Assembly: GCF_014644415.1 (NCBI RefSeq)
Contig: NZ_BMKQ01000001.1
Coordinates: forward strand, 1,985,556 to 2,049,555
DNA length: 64,000 bases
From: Marmoricola endophyticus
GTDB lineage: Bacteria; Actinomycetota; Actinomycetes; Propionibacteriales; Nocardioidaceae
Direction of reading: 5' to 3'
Part shown: positions 41,341-49,476 of the stretch, one piece after another
How the letters are laid out: each line of letters opens with the position of its first letter
Position numbering within the stretch: position 1 is the stretch's first letter
The notes under the pieces: generated by a model
What the model was told of the DNA's origin: nothing
Database searches by the model: none
What the model saw: only the letters and a program-made list of their open reading frames with translations
Position numbers and translations under genes: made by a program

Positions 41341-42342
41341 GTGACGGTGATGCCTCGACCCCTGCGACTCGAGCCCCTGCGGACATCGAGCGGCGTCCTC
41401 GACCGCCTCCGGGCACTCGGGGGCAGCCCGCTGATGACCTTCAGCGCGGTCCTCCTCGTGCTGATGGTGGTGGCGTTCGCCGGGGTCCTGGCCTTCGTGG
41501 TGGCCGGCGGCCACGCAGACGAGAGCGTCACCTTCTGGCTGATGCCGGCGTTCTTCGTCGTGGTCGGGTGCTGGGGCCTGACCTCGATCTGGCGCACGGT
41601 GGGAGAGGCGGGCTCCCTCACGCGGTTCGCGCGCGAGAACCACCTGCTGACCGTGGCCGGCACCCTCGCGCCGGACTACGCCGGCAGTCTCTTCGCGACC
41701 CGCGTGGCCGCGGTGGACCGCAGCGTGCGCACGCGCGGCCGCGACTTCGTCGAGGTCGGTGACCGGTTCCCCGTCGCCGGACGCCTCCGCCTCGACGCAC
41801 TGACCACCGCTCCGGGCGCGCTGGCCGAGCGCGAGCTGTTCCTGCGGGCTCGCCTGGCCGGCGGCGCCGCAGGGGATCGCGCACTCGGCGCCCGGGTACC
41901 GGCCGATCTCGCCCAGCGGCTCCGACGGTTCGCAGGCGAGCGCTACCGGGTCGAGCTCGCCGCCGACGAGCTCACCGTGTTCGGCAGCGAGCCCTTGGGG
42001 ATCGATCACCCCGTCCGGATGCGCGAAGCCTTCGACCTCATCGACGCACTGGCTGCCGCCAACTCCGCAGAACAGGCGTCCACGCTGGACACCACGCCCA
42101 CCTCGACCCCCCGAGGGCGCGGCCCGCTGCGGGTGGTGCTCGGTGTCGTCGCGATGCTCGTCGTGGTCCCGATCGGCTTCGCCGTCGTCATGTCCGCCGC
42201 CGATGCGCTCCTCGGTCACGGCAGCCTCGCCGGCGCGCTGGTCCTCGCACTGGTAGCGGTCATCGCCATCGTGGTCGGGCTGGTCGTCCGGCACCTCCTG
42301 ACGCCCACGGTGCCGCCCGCCGAGGAGACACCGCGCCCCTGA
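41341..42342 (+). CDS. Hypothetical membrane protein, N- and C-terminal membrane pairs
   Basis: About 333 residues from GTG 41341, nine bases after GGAGG; the upstream ATG at 41332 would abut that site. Two N-terminal helices (PLMTFSAVLLVLMVVAFAGVLAFVVA, VTFWLMPAFFVVVGCWGLTSIW) precede a soluble region of about 170 residues with beta-type sequences (LLTVAGTLAPDYAGSLFATRVAAVD, ELFLRARLAGG, FAGERYRVELAADELTVFG), and two further helices end the protein (VVLGVVAMLVVVPIGFAVVM, GALVLALVAVIAIVVGLVV). No known domain is recognised. It stands alone, divergent from the bkd operon, and converges on a DMT permease. Confidence 0.65.
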   Translation: MTVMPRPLRLEPLRTSSGVLDRLRALGGSPLMTFSAVLLVLMVVAFAGVLAFVVAGGHADESVTFWLMPAFFVVVGCWGLTSIWRTVGEAGSLTRFARENHLLTVAGTLAPDYAGSLFATRVAAVDRSVRTRGRDFVEVGDRFPVAGRLRLDALTTAPGALAERELFLRARLAGGAAGDRALGARVPADLAQRLRRFAGERYRVELAADELTVFGSEPLGIDHPVRMREAFDLIDALAAANSAEQASTLDTTPTSTPRGRGPLRVVLGVVAMLVVVPIGFAVVMSAADALLGHGSLAGALVLALVAVIAIVVGLVVRHLLTPTVPPAEETPRP

Positions 42343-42361
42343 GCCGGCGACGCCGGCAGCA

Positions 42362-42392
42362 CCTCCGGCAGCCCGTCCAGGGCTACCGGAGG
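42362..42392. terminator. Hairpin at the convergent membrane-protein/DMT junction
   Basis: CCTCCGGCAGCC pairs with GGCTACCGGAGG across CGTCCAG with one mismatch. It spans the last codons of the DMT gene (stop at 42383) and lies 20 bases past the stop at 42342, placing it where both transcripts end. Confidence 0.6.
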
Positions 42393-43306
42393 GCGTCGAG
42401 CTCTTCGCTCGTCACCCCACGCCCTCCACGGCGTGTGCGCGTCGCTGCCGCGACGCCCACGACGGTGACGACCAGCCCGGCCAGCTCGCGGGCGTTCAGG
42501 GTCTCGTGGAGGACCAGCCACGAGAGCAGCGCCGTGACCGGCGGCATCAGGAAGAACACGCTCGCCGCGGCGCCGGCCCCGCGGGCGCGGACGAGGACGC
42601 CGAGCAGGAACAGCCCGACGATGGAGTTCACCACCGCGATGTAGACCAGCGAGATCCCGGCCGCCGCCGGGTCGCTGACGATGTCGTGGGTCCCCTCGAC
42701 GAGGAGGGCGAGCACGAGCACGGGCGGGCCGGACACCGCGAACTGCAGGGCCGCCGACCAGAGCGGGTCCGGGCTCGTACCGATCCAGCGCTGCCCCAGC
42801 GTGCCGGTGCTCAGGCCGAGCACGCTGAGGACCATCAGCGCGACGGCTGCCAGCCCACCCACGGCCCCCACGTCGGGGCCGAGCACGAGCACCACGCCCG
42901 CGACCCCGATGAGGAACCCGACGACCTGCAGCGCGGAGAGCCGCTCGCCGAAGACCACCGCGGCCAGCAGGGCCGTCAGCACGGGACTCAGCGAGTGCGC
43001 CAGGGAGGCCAGCGTCCCGGTGAGCCCGGAGTCGAAGGCGAGGTAGATCGCGCCGAACTGCACCGCGTTGAGCATGAAGCCCGACGCCGCCACCCGCAGC
43101 GCCGTGCGGCGGTCCATCGTCCGCGGCCGCTTGAGCACCAGCGCCAGGCCCGCCGCGAGCACCGCGGCGAGCAGGAACCGGCAGGCCACCAGCCACAGCG
43201 GGGCCATCGCGGAGACGCCGTACGGTCCGGCGATGTAGCCCGCCGACCACACCAGGACGAACCCCGCCGCCGGAAGCAGCGGCAGCCCCCGAGACGTCTG
43301 CGCCAC
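42383..43306 (-). CDS. EamA/DMT-family permease (ten-helix)
   Basis: 307 residues from GTG 43306 with ten hydrophobic segments as two repeats of five (FVLVWSAGYIAGPYGVSAMAPLWLVACRFLLAAVLAAGLALVL in repeat one; ISLVYIAVVNSIVGLFLLGVL, ASVFFLMPPVTALLSWLVLHETL and ELAGLVVTVVGVAAATR in repeat two). The GxxLIxxGV-like segment LQVVGFLIGVAGVVLVLGP is typical of the family. It probably exports an amino acid or metabolite; the substrate is unknown. It is convergent with the preceding gene, and its neighbours on the same strand are unrelated. Confidence 0.9.
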   Translation of the reverse strand: MAQTSRGLPLLPAAGFVLVWSAGYIAGPYGVSAMAPLWLVACRFLLAAVLAAGLALVLKRPRTMDRRTALRVAASGFMLNAVQFGAIYLAFDSGLTGTLASLAHSLSPVLTALLAAVVFGERLSALQVVGFLIGVAGVVLVLGPDVGAVGGLAAVALMVLSVLGLSTGTLGQRWIGTSPDPLWSAALQFAVSGPPVLVLALLVEGTHDIVSDPAAAGISLVYIAVVNSIVGLFLLGVLVRARGAGAAASVFFLMPPVTALLSWLVLHETLNARELAGLVVTVVGVAAATRTRRGGRGVTSEELDALR

Positions 43307-43330
43307 CCGGGCGACGCTAGTGCCTGGACC

Positions 43331-43714
43331 TCACACCTGGTCGGCGGTGCTCGCCTCGTGGTCCGAGAGACGGGCCTGCATCAGCGACTCGAGGAGGTCC
43401 GTCGGGAGCTCACGGTCGTACGGGAGCTTGACGAAGCCGGCGCCGGAGTCGAAGCCGGCGGCCTCCACCGCGGCCTTCTGCGTGGCGAAGAAGTCCGGCG
43501 AGAACCGCAGCGAGCAGTGCTTGGTGAAGTTCTGCAGCATCCACAGGTTGGTGTTCTTGTCGACGACGTACACCGGGAGGTTCCACTTCAGCTCCTCGCG
43601 CGCCCCTGGGGCCGCCACGAGGCTCATCCGCCGGAGATCCTCCAGGTGCGGGCGCTGGACGTCCTCGAGCTGCGCGAAGTAGTCATCGACGCTGGCGCGC
43701 TTCGGCATCGGCAT
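43331..43714 (-). CDS. DUF1801 family protein
   Basis: 127 residues starting MPMPKRASVDDYFAQLEDVQRPHLEDLRRM, with the DUF1801 core EELKWNLPVYVVDKNTNLWMLQNFTKHCSLRFSPDFF, AAGFDSGAGFVKLPYD and LPTDLLESLMQARL. The family is small, cytosolic and widespread, resembling the YdhG/YjhX fold (iron-chaperone-like in one structural comparison), without an established role. A second start at 43708 (third Met) is possible. It lies between the DMT gene and the tandem MarR gene, all on the same strand, but with separate gaps. Confidence 0.88.
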   Translation of the reverse strand: MPMPKRASVDDYFAQLEDVQRPHLEDLRRMSLVAAPGAREELKWNLPVYVVDKNTNLWMLQNFTKHCSLRFSPDFFATQKAAVEAAGFDSGAGFVKLPYDRELPTDLLESLMQARLSDHEASTADQV

Positions 43715-43739
43715 CTCGCCATGCTAGATCCACGCCGGC

Positions 43740-44624
43740 TCAGACGGCGGTGATCAGCTGCACCAGGAGGGCGATGAGCTCGTCCCGCTCGTCGTCGGTG
43801 AGCACCTGCAGGCAGGGAGCACCACCGCCGACGGCGAGGTGGCGCGCCTTCGCTAGCGCGGCGCGCGCCCGGCGGGTGAGGTGGAGGACGTACGTGCGCC
43901 GGTCCCCGTCCAGCGAGCGGCGCTCGACCAGGCCGCGGGACTCCATCAGGTCCACGATCGGCACCATGGACGCGCCGGTCATCCCGAGCACGCGAGCGAG
44001 CTCGGCCTGCGAGGCCGGCCCGAGCGCGGTCAGGGCGATCAGCGAGCCGAGGAACCGCGGCTCGAGACCGACCGGCTCGAGCATCTCGCCGAACTCGCGG
44101 TGGGCGCGCTGGTGGACCCGGGTGATGAGGAAGCCGGTGCTCGTGCGCAGTGGCTCAGGAGTGTCGGGCGCGAGGTCGGGCTCGGCGATGCGCAGGAGCA
44201 GTGACCGAAGACGGTCACGGCGGGTCGCGGTGAACGACGGCGTCAGCGCGGCCTCGGTCCGCTCGACGTGGGCTCGCCACTCCTCGGCGGCGCGCACCCC
44301 CGCCTCAGTCCGGGAGAGCGCGTAGGAGCGACGGTCGCCCGGGTTGCGCACCCTGGTCACGAGGCCCTCGGCGGCGAGGTCGCCGGCGACCCTGGTCATC
44401 GTCGTACGACTGACGCTCGTGGTCTCCGCGAGCGACTGCTGGGATCGCGGCGCCCCGTCGGAGAGCGCGAGCAGCACGGAATAGCCGTGGAGGTCGACCC
44501 CCTCGGGCAGGGTGTCCGACACCGACTGACCGACCTTGGCCGCGCAGCGCCACAGCAGGTGGCCCAGCGAGCGCGCCAGGTCAGGCAGCAGCTCGGTCGA
44601 GTCGGTGACCTTCCCCACGTTCAT
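43740..44624 (-). CDS. Tandem MarR-MarR fusion regulator
   Basis: 294 residues from ATG 44624, about twice a normal MarR. The first winged helix covers about 45-105 (LHGYSVLLALSDGAPRSQQSLAETTSVSRTTMTRVAGDLAAEGLVTRV, wing NPGDRRSYALSRTEAG). The second covers about 190-250 (FLGSLIALTALGPASQAELARVLGMTGASMVPIVDLMESRGLVERR, wing DGDRRTYVLHLTRRA). The D-x-R wing is intact in both. A fused dimer of this type would bind DNA as one chain, or as a four-headed dimer. It is divergent from the DHA2 pump, with 85 bases between them, and should control it. A frame reaching 45335 is just antisense of the pump. Confidence 0.9.
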   Translation of the reverse strand: MNVGKVTDSTELLPDLARSLGHLLWRCAAKVGQSVSDTLPEGVDLHGYSVLLALSDGAPRSQQSLAETTSVSRTTMTRVAGDLAAEGLVTRVRNPGDRRSYALSRTEAGVRAAEEWRAHVERTEAALTPSFTATRRDRLRSLLLRIAEPDLAPDTPEPLRTSTGFLITRVHQRAHREFGEMLEPVGLEPRFLGSLIALTALGPASQAELARVLGMTGASMVPIVDLMESRGLVERRSLDGDRRTYVLHLTRRARAALAKARHLAVGGGAPCLQVLTDDERDELIALLVQLITAV

Positions 44625-44631
44625 CCCCTGG

Positions 44632-44687
44632 TTGATCGTCAGTCGCTTGACGGTTGCCCGATCAAGAGTAACGTACCTGATCGTTAG
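44632..44687. promoter_or_regulatory. Operator candidates and promoter in the MarR-MFS intergenic region
   Basis: TTGATCG (44632-44638) and CGATCAA (44659-44665) are perfect inverted arms 20 bases apart, and a further TGATCGT follows at about 44678-44684. On the plus strand TTGACG (44647-44652) and TAACGT (44669-44674), 16 bases apart, form a plausible promoter for the MFS gene. Repeats overlap the promoter, as expected for repression. Confidence 0.55.
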
Positions 44688-44709
44688 CCACGTGACGATA
44701 GGACCCGCC

Positions 44710-46440
44710 ATGACAGAGGCACCCCCGCAGACCACCGGCCGCGACCCGAAGTGGTGGACTCTCGCAGCGGTCCTCCTCGGCGTCTTCATGCTGCTGCTCG
44801 ACGTGACGATCGTGAACGTCGCCCTGCCCGACATCCAGACCGAGCTGGACGCCTCCCTCTCGGACCTGCAGTGGGTGATCGACGCGTACGCCCTCAGCCT
44901 CGCCGCCCTGCTGCTCACCGCCGGCTCGCTCGCGGACCTGTACGGCCGGCGGCGGGTCTTCGCCATCGGGCTGGTGCTGTTCACGCTCGGCTCGATCGCC
45001 TGCGGCGCCGCCCAGGACATCCTCGTGCTCAGCATCTCGCGCGCCTTCCAGGGCATCGGCGGTGCGGCGATGTTCGCCACCGCGCTCGCGCTGCTGGCGA
45101 GCGCCTTCCACGGCCGCGACCGCGGCATCGCCTTCGGGGCCTTCGGTGCCGTCACCGGCGTCGCCGTCGCCGTCGGGCCGGTGCTCGGCGGGATCCTCAC
45201 CACCGGCCTGTCCTGGAGGTGGATCTTCTTCGTCAACATCCCGGTCGCCCTCGTTGCCGTCGTCGTGGCCCAGACCAAGGTCCGCGAGTCCCACGACCCG
45301 CGCGCCGGTCGCCCGGACTGGATCGGGTTCGTCACCTTCAGTGCGGCCCTCGGCGCACTCGTCTACGGCCTGATCGAGGCCGGTCAGCGCAGCTGGGGCG
45401 ACGACCGCGTCGTCTGGTCGCTGGTCGCCTCGGGCGTCCTGCTGGTCGTCTTCGTGGTCAGCCAGCTCGCGCAGAAGGACCCGATGTTCGACCTGTCGCT
45501 GCTGAGGAAGCCGACCTTCACCGGCGGCCTCGTCGCGGCGTTCGCGGTCTCCGCCTCGATCTTCGCCCTGCTGACCTACCTGGTGATCTACGTCCAGAAC
45601 GTCCTCGGCTACAACGCGATCCAGACCGGCCTGCGGTTCCTGTTCCTCTCCGGCGCCTCGTTCGTCGTGGCGGCGGTGGCCGGCCGGCTCACGGAGCACA
45701 TCCCGGTCAGGTGGCTGATCGGTCCCGGCTTCCTGATCCTCGGCGTCGGCCTGCTGCTGCTCCTCGGCATCGAGGACGACTCGTCGTGGACCCACCTCAT
45801 CCCCGGCCTGACCGTCGCCGGCGTGGGCATCGGGCTGATCAACCCACCGCTGGCCTCGACCGCGGTCGGTGTCGTCGAGGTGGCCCGCTCCGGCATGGCC
45901 AGCGGCGTGAACTCGACGTTCCGGCAGGTCGGCATCGCCACCGGCATCGCGGCGCTCGGCTCGATCTTCAGCCACGAGATCCTCGACTCGGTCCGTCCGG
46001 CACTGTCCGGCAAGGTCCCGGCGCAGGCTCTCGAGCCGCTCGGCGCGGCCCTGTCCGGCGGGCAGGTGCGGATCGCGGCCGGCGCGGCCCGGCAGGCCGC
46101 CGACCAGAGCGGCGGCGACGGCGCCTCGGCGTACGCGCTGGTGCAGCGGGTGGGCACCTCCGGCGTCGTCGACGCGCTGAACCACATCATCCTCATCGCC
46201 GCGATCGGCGCGTTCGTCGCCGCGGTGATCTGCCTGGCGCTGATCCGGCAGAAGGACTTCGTCGCCGCCGGACCGCCGGTCGCCGCGGCCGACGGCGAGA
46301 CGCTCGGCAAGCACGCGGCGACCCCCGAGCCGGAGCCGGAGGCCGCCGTGGCCGTCGGTGGGGCCCACGCCGCCGGCGCGCACGCGGGTACTCCTCACGA
46401 GGCGGACGTGCCACCCTCGGAGGATGCCGACCGTCGCTGA
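44710..46440 (+). CDS. DHA2-family MFS drug exporter (14 helices)
   Basis: 576 residues from ATG 44710. The start helix VLLGVFMLLLDVTIVNVALPDIQ holds the DHA2 D-x-T-I-V-N-V-A-L-P signature, followed by LQWVIDAYALSLAALLLTAGSLADLYGRRRVF with motif A, and AFQGIGGAAMFATALALL. Fourteen segments are present, with a C-terminal hydrophilic tail of about 60 residues rich in Ala, Glu and Pro. It expels drugs or metabolites using the proton gradient. Its expression is likely held by the divergent tandem MarR protein. The following PPOX gene starts 17 bases inside its end. Confidence 0.93.
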   Translation: MTEAPPQTTGRDPKWWTLAAVLLGVFMLLLDVTIVNVALPDIQTELDASLSDLQWVIDAYALSLAALLLTAGSLADLYGRRRVFAIGLVLFTLGSIACGAAQDILVLSISRAFQGIGGAAMFATALALLASAFHGRDRGIAFGAFGAVTGVAVAVGPVLGGILTTGLSWRWIFFVNIPVALVAVVVAQTKVRESHDPRAGRPDWIGFVTFSAALGALVYGLIEAGQRSWGDDRVVWSLVASGVLLVVFVVSQLAQKDPMFDLSLLRKPTFTGGLVAAFAVSASIFALLTYLVIYVQNVLGYNAIQTGLRFLFLSGASFVVAAVAGRLTEHIPVRWLIGPGFLILGVGLLLLLGIEDDSSWTHLIPGLTVAGVGIGLINPPLASTAVGVVEVARSGMASGVNSTFRQVGIATGIAALGSIFSHEILDSVRPALSGKVPAQALEPLGAALSGGQVRIAAGAARQAADQSGGDGASAYALVQRVGTSGVVDALNHIILIAAIGAFVAAVICLALIRQKDFVAAGPPVAAADGETLGKHAATPEPEPEAAVAVGGAHAAGAHAGTPHEADVPPSEDADRR

Positions 46441-46810
46441 CCTGGCCGAGGAGCCCTTCGTCTCGCTGACCACGTACCGGCAGTCCGGGGCGCCGGTGGC
46501 GACCCCCGTGTGGGTCGCCGCCGACGGCGACGGGCTGGCGATCACCACGATGGACGGCAGCGGCAAGGTCCGGCGGGTGCGTCGGGACCCGCACGTCACG
46601 CTGCGCCCGTGCGACCGGCGCGGCCGGGTCGAGGACGGCGCCCCCACGGTCGAGGCGCGCGCCGAGGTGGTCGAGTCCCCCTCCGGGGTCGAGGCGCTCA
46701 CGGCGCGCGTCAAGGCGAAGTACGGCCTGCAGTTCCGGTTCGTGATGGGCATCGGCGCGGTCCTGGGCGGGCGCCACGACCGGGTCGCGCTGCGGGTCGT
46801 CGACGCCTGA
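46424..46810 (+). CDS. PPOX-class F420/FMN-binding split-barrel protein
   Basis: 128 residues from ATG 46424, MPTVADLAEEPFVSLTTYRQSGAPVATPVWVAADGDGLAITTMDGSGKVRRVRRDPHVTLRPCD, which is the N-terminal half of the Rv1155-type flavin or F420 split barrel. KYGLQFRFVMGIGAVLGGRHDRVALRVV closes it. It probably uses F420 (or FMN) to reduce a small molecule, with no substrate assigned. The gene overlaps the end of the MFS gene by 17 bases in another frame, with GGAGG directly at the start codon, so it is likely translated from the pump mRNA. Resistance or metabolite processing alongside export is possible. Confidence 0.85.
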   Translation: MPTVADLAEEPFVSLTTYRQSGAPVATPVWVAADGDGLAITTMDGSGKVRRVRRDPHVTLRPCDRRGRVEDGAPTVEARAEVVESPSGVEALTARVKAKYGLQFRFVMGIGAVLGGRHDRVALRVVDA

Positions 46811-46860
46811 ATGATGAGCCCGGGCGATGAGTCCGCGCCGCGCAGGCGGTCGTACCGGAC

Positions 46861-47196
46861 ATGAGCACCACCGGAGTCCTCGCCCAGTCCACCGTCACCG
46901 ACCTCGACGCCGCGCAGAAGTGGTACGCCGCGCTGCTCGGCCGCGGCCCCGACGCGACCCCGATGCCCGGGCTGCTCGAGTGGCACCTCGGGGAGGGCTT
47001 CGGCATCCAGGTCTGGTCCGAGCCCGACCGCGCCGGACGGTGCTCGACGGTGCTCTCCGAGTCCGACCTGGACGCGGCCGCCGAGCGCCTCGCCGCCGCG
47101 GGAGTCGCCCATGACGGACCGGAGCAGGCGAGCTCGTCGCGGATCCTCCGCCTGAGTGATCCCGACGGCAACCGGGTGGTGCTGGTCGGCGTCTGA
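46861..47196 (+). CDS. VOC-family (glyoxalase-like) protein
   Basis: 111 residues beginning MSTTGVLAQSTVTDLDAAQKWYAALLGRGPDATPMPGLLEWHLGEGFGIQVW and ending SRILRLSDPDGNRVVLVGV, the standard betaalphabetabetabeta repeat of the vicinal oxygen chelate fold in a single module of two halves. It could bind metal with residues such as the His in LEWHLG and Asp/Asn in DPDGN. Activity is unknown: glyoxalase, dioxygenase or antibiotic binding. It lies 50 bases after the PPOX gene on the same strand, so a transcript with the MFS pump is possible. Confidence 0.88.
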   Translation: MSTTGVLAQSTVTDLDAAQKWYAALLGRGPDATPMPGLLEWHLGEGFGIQVWSEPDRAGRCSTVLSESDLDAAAERLAAAGVAHDGPEQASSSRILRLSDPDGNRVVLVGV

Positions 47197-47199
47197 GCC

Positions 47200-48105
47200 T
47201 CAGCCGTCGAGCTGCCGGGCCAGCGCCGACGGCACCTGCACGCCGCGCCGCACGAGCCGCTCGGTGAATGCGCCGGCCAGCACGTCAGCGGTGCCCGGGC
47301 GCAGCACGACGAGGTCGCGCGACAGCGGCGGGGCGAGGCGGCGCACGGCGCCCCCGACGCCGGGTGACAGGGCGCTGGTCGGCACCAGCGTGGCGCCGAG
47401 CCCGGCGACGGCCAGCGCAGCCGCGGACCCCGGCTGCCCGGTGCGTACGACGACCTCGGCCGCGGCGCCGCGTGCGGCCAGCGCGGCCTCGATCCATCCG
47501 GCCAGCCCGTGCTCGGGGTGCAGGCCGACCACCGGGTGCCCCGCCAGGTCGTCGGCGCAGACGACGTCCAGCTCGGCCAACGGGTCCTTCGCGCCGGCGA
47601 CCACCACGACCTCCTCGCGTCCGACGACGTCGACCCGCCCGGACCACTGGCTCGGCCGGGGGCACAGCGCCAGGTCGAGCGCACCGTCGGCGACCCGCTC
47701 GGCCAGGGCGTCGGCGCTGCGCTGCTCGTCCAGCAGCACCTCGACGTCGGGGTAGCGGCGCCGCCACGCCCGCAGCACCGGCGCCAGCACGGCGCCGGTC
47801 AGCGTCTCGGCGCACCCGATCCGCAGCCGCCCGGCCGTACCCCGCGCCACCGCGCGCACCGCGGCGGACGCCTCCTCGGCCGCTGCGAGCGCCGCCCGTG
47901 CGGGCGGCAGCGCCGCGCGGCCGGCGGCGGTCAGTCGTACGCCACGGGGCAGCCGCTCCACCAGCGGCGCCCCCAGCTCGCGCTCGAGCCCGGCGAGCTG
48001 GTGGGAGACCGCCGGTTGCGAGGCGCGCAGCCGCGCCGCGGCCTCGGTGACCGAGCCGGTGTCGGCCAGGGCGACCAGGCACTCCAGGGCCCGCAGCGTC
48101 GGCAT
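47200..48105 (-). CDS. LysR-family regulator
   Basis: 301 residues. The N-terminal winged helix (about 1-60) is classical: MPTLRALECLVALADTGSVTEAAARLRASQPAVSHQLAGLERELGAPLVERLPRGVRLTAAG. The effector domain covers about 90-295 with LRIGCAETLTGAVLAPVL, ALDLALCPRPSQ and HPVVGLHPEHGLAGWIEAAL. It is divergent from an SDR gene that starts 107 bases away, so it likely controls that gene in response to a co-inducer, in typical LysR fashion. Convergent with the VOC gene by 3 bases. The intergenic ATGGCAAAGCACGAAAGCC has loose T-N11-A symmetry. Confidence 0.92.
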   Translation of the reverse strand: MPTLRALECLVALADTGSVTEAAARLRASQPAVSHQLAGLERELGAPLVERLPRGVRLTAAGRAALPPARAALAAAEEASAAVRAVARGTAGRLRIGCAETLTGAVLAPVLRAWRRRYPDVEVLLDEQRSADALAERVADGALDLALCPRPSQWSGRVDVVGREEVVVVAGAKDPLAELDVVCADDLAGHPVVGLHPEHGLAGWIEAALAARGAAAEVVVRTGQPGSAAALAVAGLGATLVPTSALSPGVGGAVRRLAPPLSRDLVVLRPGTADVLAGAFTERLVRRGVQVPSALARQLDG

Positions 48106-48212
48106 GAGCTGAATCTATGGCAAAGCACGAAAGCCTTCATTGCAGGACGGGATAGATGTGTCCGTCCCCGTCGCTGTGCCGGGTGTCCGACCCACTCGAC
48201 CAGGAGGTCACC

Positions 48213-48920
48213 ATGAACGCGACACCACTCTCCGGCTCCACCGTCCTCGTCGTCGGGGGCGGCTCGGGCATCGGGCGGCAGGTCGCCACCGATGCGATCG
48301 CCGCCGGCGCCGACGTCGTCCTCGCCGGGCGCCACCTCGACACGCTGCAGGACACCGCCGACGCCCTCGGCGCCCGTGCCGTACGCCTCGACCTCGCCGA
48401 CGAGACCAGCATCGCCGCCGCGGCAGCCGCGCTCGGCGCGGTCGACCACGTGGTCGCGCTGGCCGCCGACCACGCGAACGGGCCGCTCGCCGACCTGGAG
48501 CGCGAGGCGATCGCGGGCGCCTTCGACGCCAAGGTCGTCGGGCCGCTGCTGCTGGCCAAGCACTTCGCACCGATCACCAGCGGCTCGTTCGTGCTGTTCT
48601 CCGGGGTCGCGGCGTGGAAGCCGGCACCGGGGCTGTCGGTGATGGCCACGACCAACGGAGCGGTCGCGTTCCTCGCCGAGGCGCTCGCGGTCGAGCTGGC
48701 GCCGCTGCGGGTCAACGCGGTCTCCCCCGGCATCGTCGACTCCGGCGCCTGGGACGCGATGGACGACAAGGCCGGCTTCCTCGAGCAGACCGCCGCGAGC
48801 AACCCGGCACGGCGGGTCGGAACCCCCGAGGACGTCTCGAGCGTCGTCCTGCTCGCGCTGGTCAACCCGTTCGTCACCGGGACCACGCTGCACGTCGACG
48901 GCGGCGGGCGGCTGGCATGA
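48213..48920 (+). CDS. SDR-family protein lacking the catalytic Tyr and Lys
   Basis: 235 residues from ATG 48213, which has AGGAGGTCACC upstream. The Rossmann start VLVVGGGSGIGRQVATDAIAAG (about 11-32) is intact and NAD(P)-binding. Ser130 (VLFSGVAAWKPAPG) is the usual catalytic Ser, and Met144 and Asn148 (LSVMATTNGA) stand where Tyr and Lys of Y-x3-K belong. The later SPGIVDSG and VTGTTLHVDGGGRL are standard. It thus looks like a pseudoenzyme or an atypical enzyme. Its regulator is the divergent LysR gene, and the following lipoprotein gene overlaps by 4 bases. Confidence 0.88.
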   Translation: MNATPLSGSTVLVVGGGSGIGRQVATDAIAAGADVVLAGRHLDTLQDTADALGARAVRLDLADETSIAAAAAALGAVDHVVALAADHANGPLADLEREAIAGAFDAKVVGPLLLAKHFAPITSGSFVLFSGVAAWKPAPGLSVMATTNGAVAFLAEALAVELAPLRVNAVSPGIVDSGAWDAMDDKAGFLEQTAASNPARRVGTPEDVSSVVLLALVNPFVTGTTLHVDGGGRLA

Positions 48921-49468
48921 GGGTCGTCGTACTCGTGGTCGCCGCGCTGCTGCTCGCCGGCTGCGGGAGCACTCGACCCGAGGCGCTGGTCGATCACACG
49001 CAGGGACTGGTTCGTCCCGGCAGCATCCACGTCGAGAGCAGTGCCGACCACGACCGGGCCGAGCGGGTCGTGCACACCGCGCAGGAGCTCTACACGTTCT
49101 GGGACACCGGCCGAACCCGCTGACTCGACCATGCGGTCGACGCCTCGTTCCGCGACCGGACGCTGCCCGTCGGCCGCCCCCAGGGTCCGGCCGGACCGGT
49201 CGCGGCGTCGAAGACGTTCCGCGCCGCCGTACCGGACCTGCACTGCCAGCTCGCCGACCTCTACGTCGCCGGCGACACCTTCACCGCACGGCTGGTGTTC
49301 ACCGGCCACTTCACCGGCACCTACCAGGGAACGCAGGGCAAGGGCCAGGACATCCGGTTCGACGCCATCGACATCCAGCACGTCGGCAACGGCCGCACCA
49401 TCACCGAGGACTGGCACCTGGAGGACAACCTGACCTTCCTCCAGCAGGCCGGGATCGTGAAGAGCTGA
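48917..49468 (+). pseudogene. SnoaL/NTF2-like lipoprotein split by an in-frame TGA
   Basis: The frame opens at ATG 48917 (overlapping the SDR stop), with lipobox AALLLAGCGS (Cys16). TGA at codon 69 (49121-49123) ends the short version. The same frame continues without any other stop to TGA 49466-49468, encoding DHAVDASFRDRTLPVGRPQGP, RAAVPDLHCQLADLYVAGD, ARLVFTGHFTGTYQG, FDAIDIQHV and ITEDWHLEDNLTFLQQAG, a full SnoaL-like domain. The split falls in the first helix region, inside WDTG...LDHAV. A single point change (for example TGG or CGA to TGA) would explain it. Read-through cannot be excluded. The total would be 183 residues. Confidence 0.8.
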
Positions 49469-49476
49469 CCCAGCAC

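Noticed and set aside
48106-48212. A defined LysR operator between the LysR and SDR genes
   Set aside because: Only very short symmetrical arms (GGC-N11-GCC) are visible, too weak to list as a separate site.
49121-49123. TGA as a selenocysteine codon
   Set aside because: The position aligns with a non-redox helix residue in SnoaL-like proteins, and I see no selenocysteine insertion element or related genes nearby. A point mutation or error is simpler.
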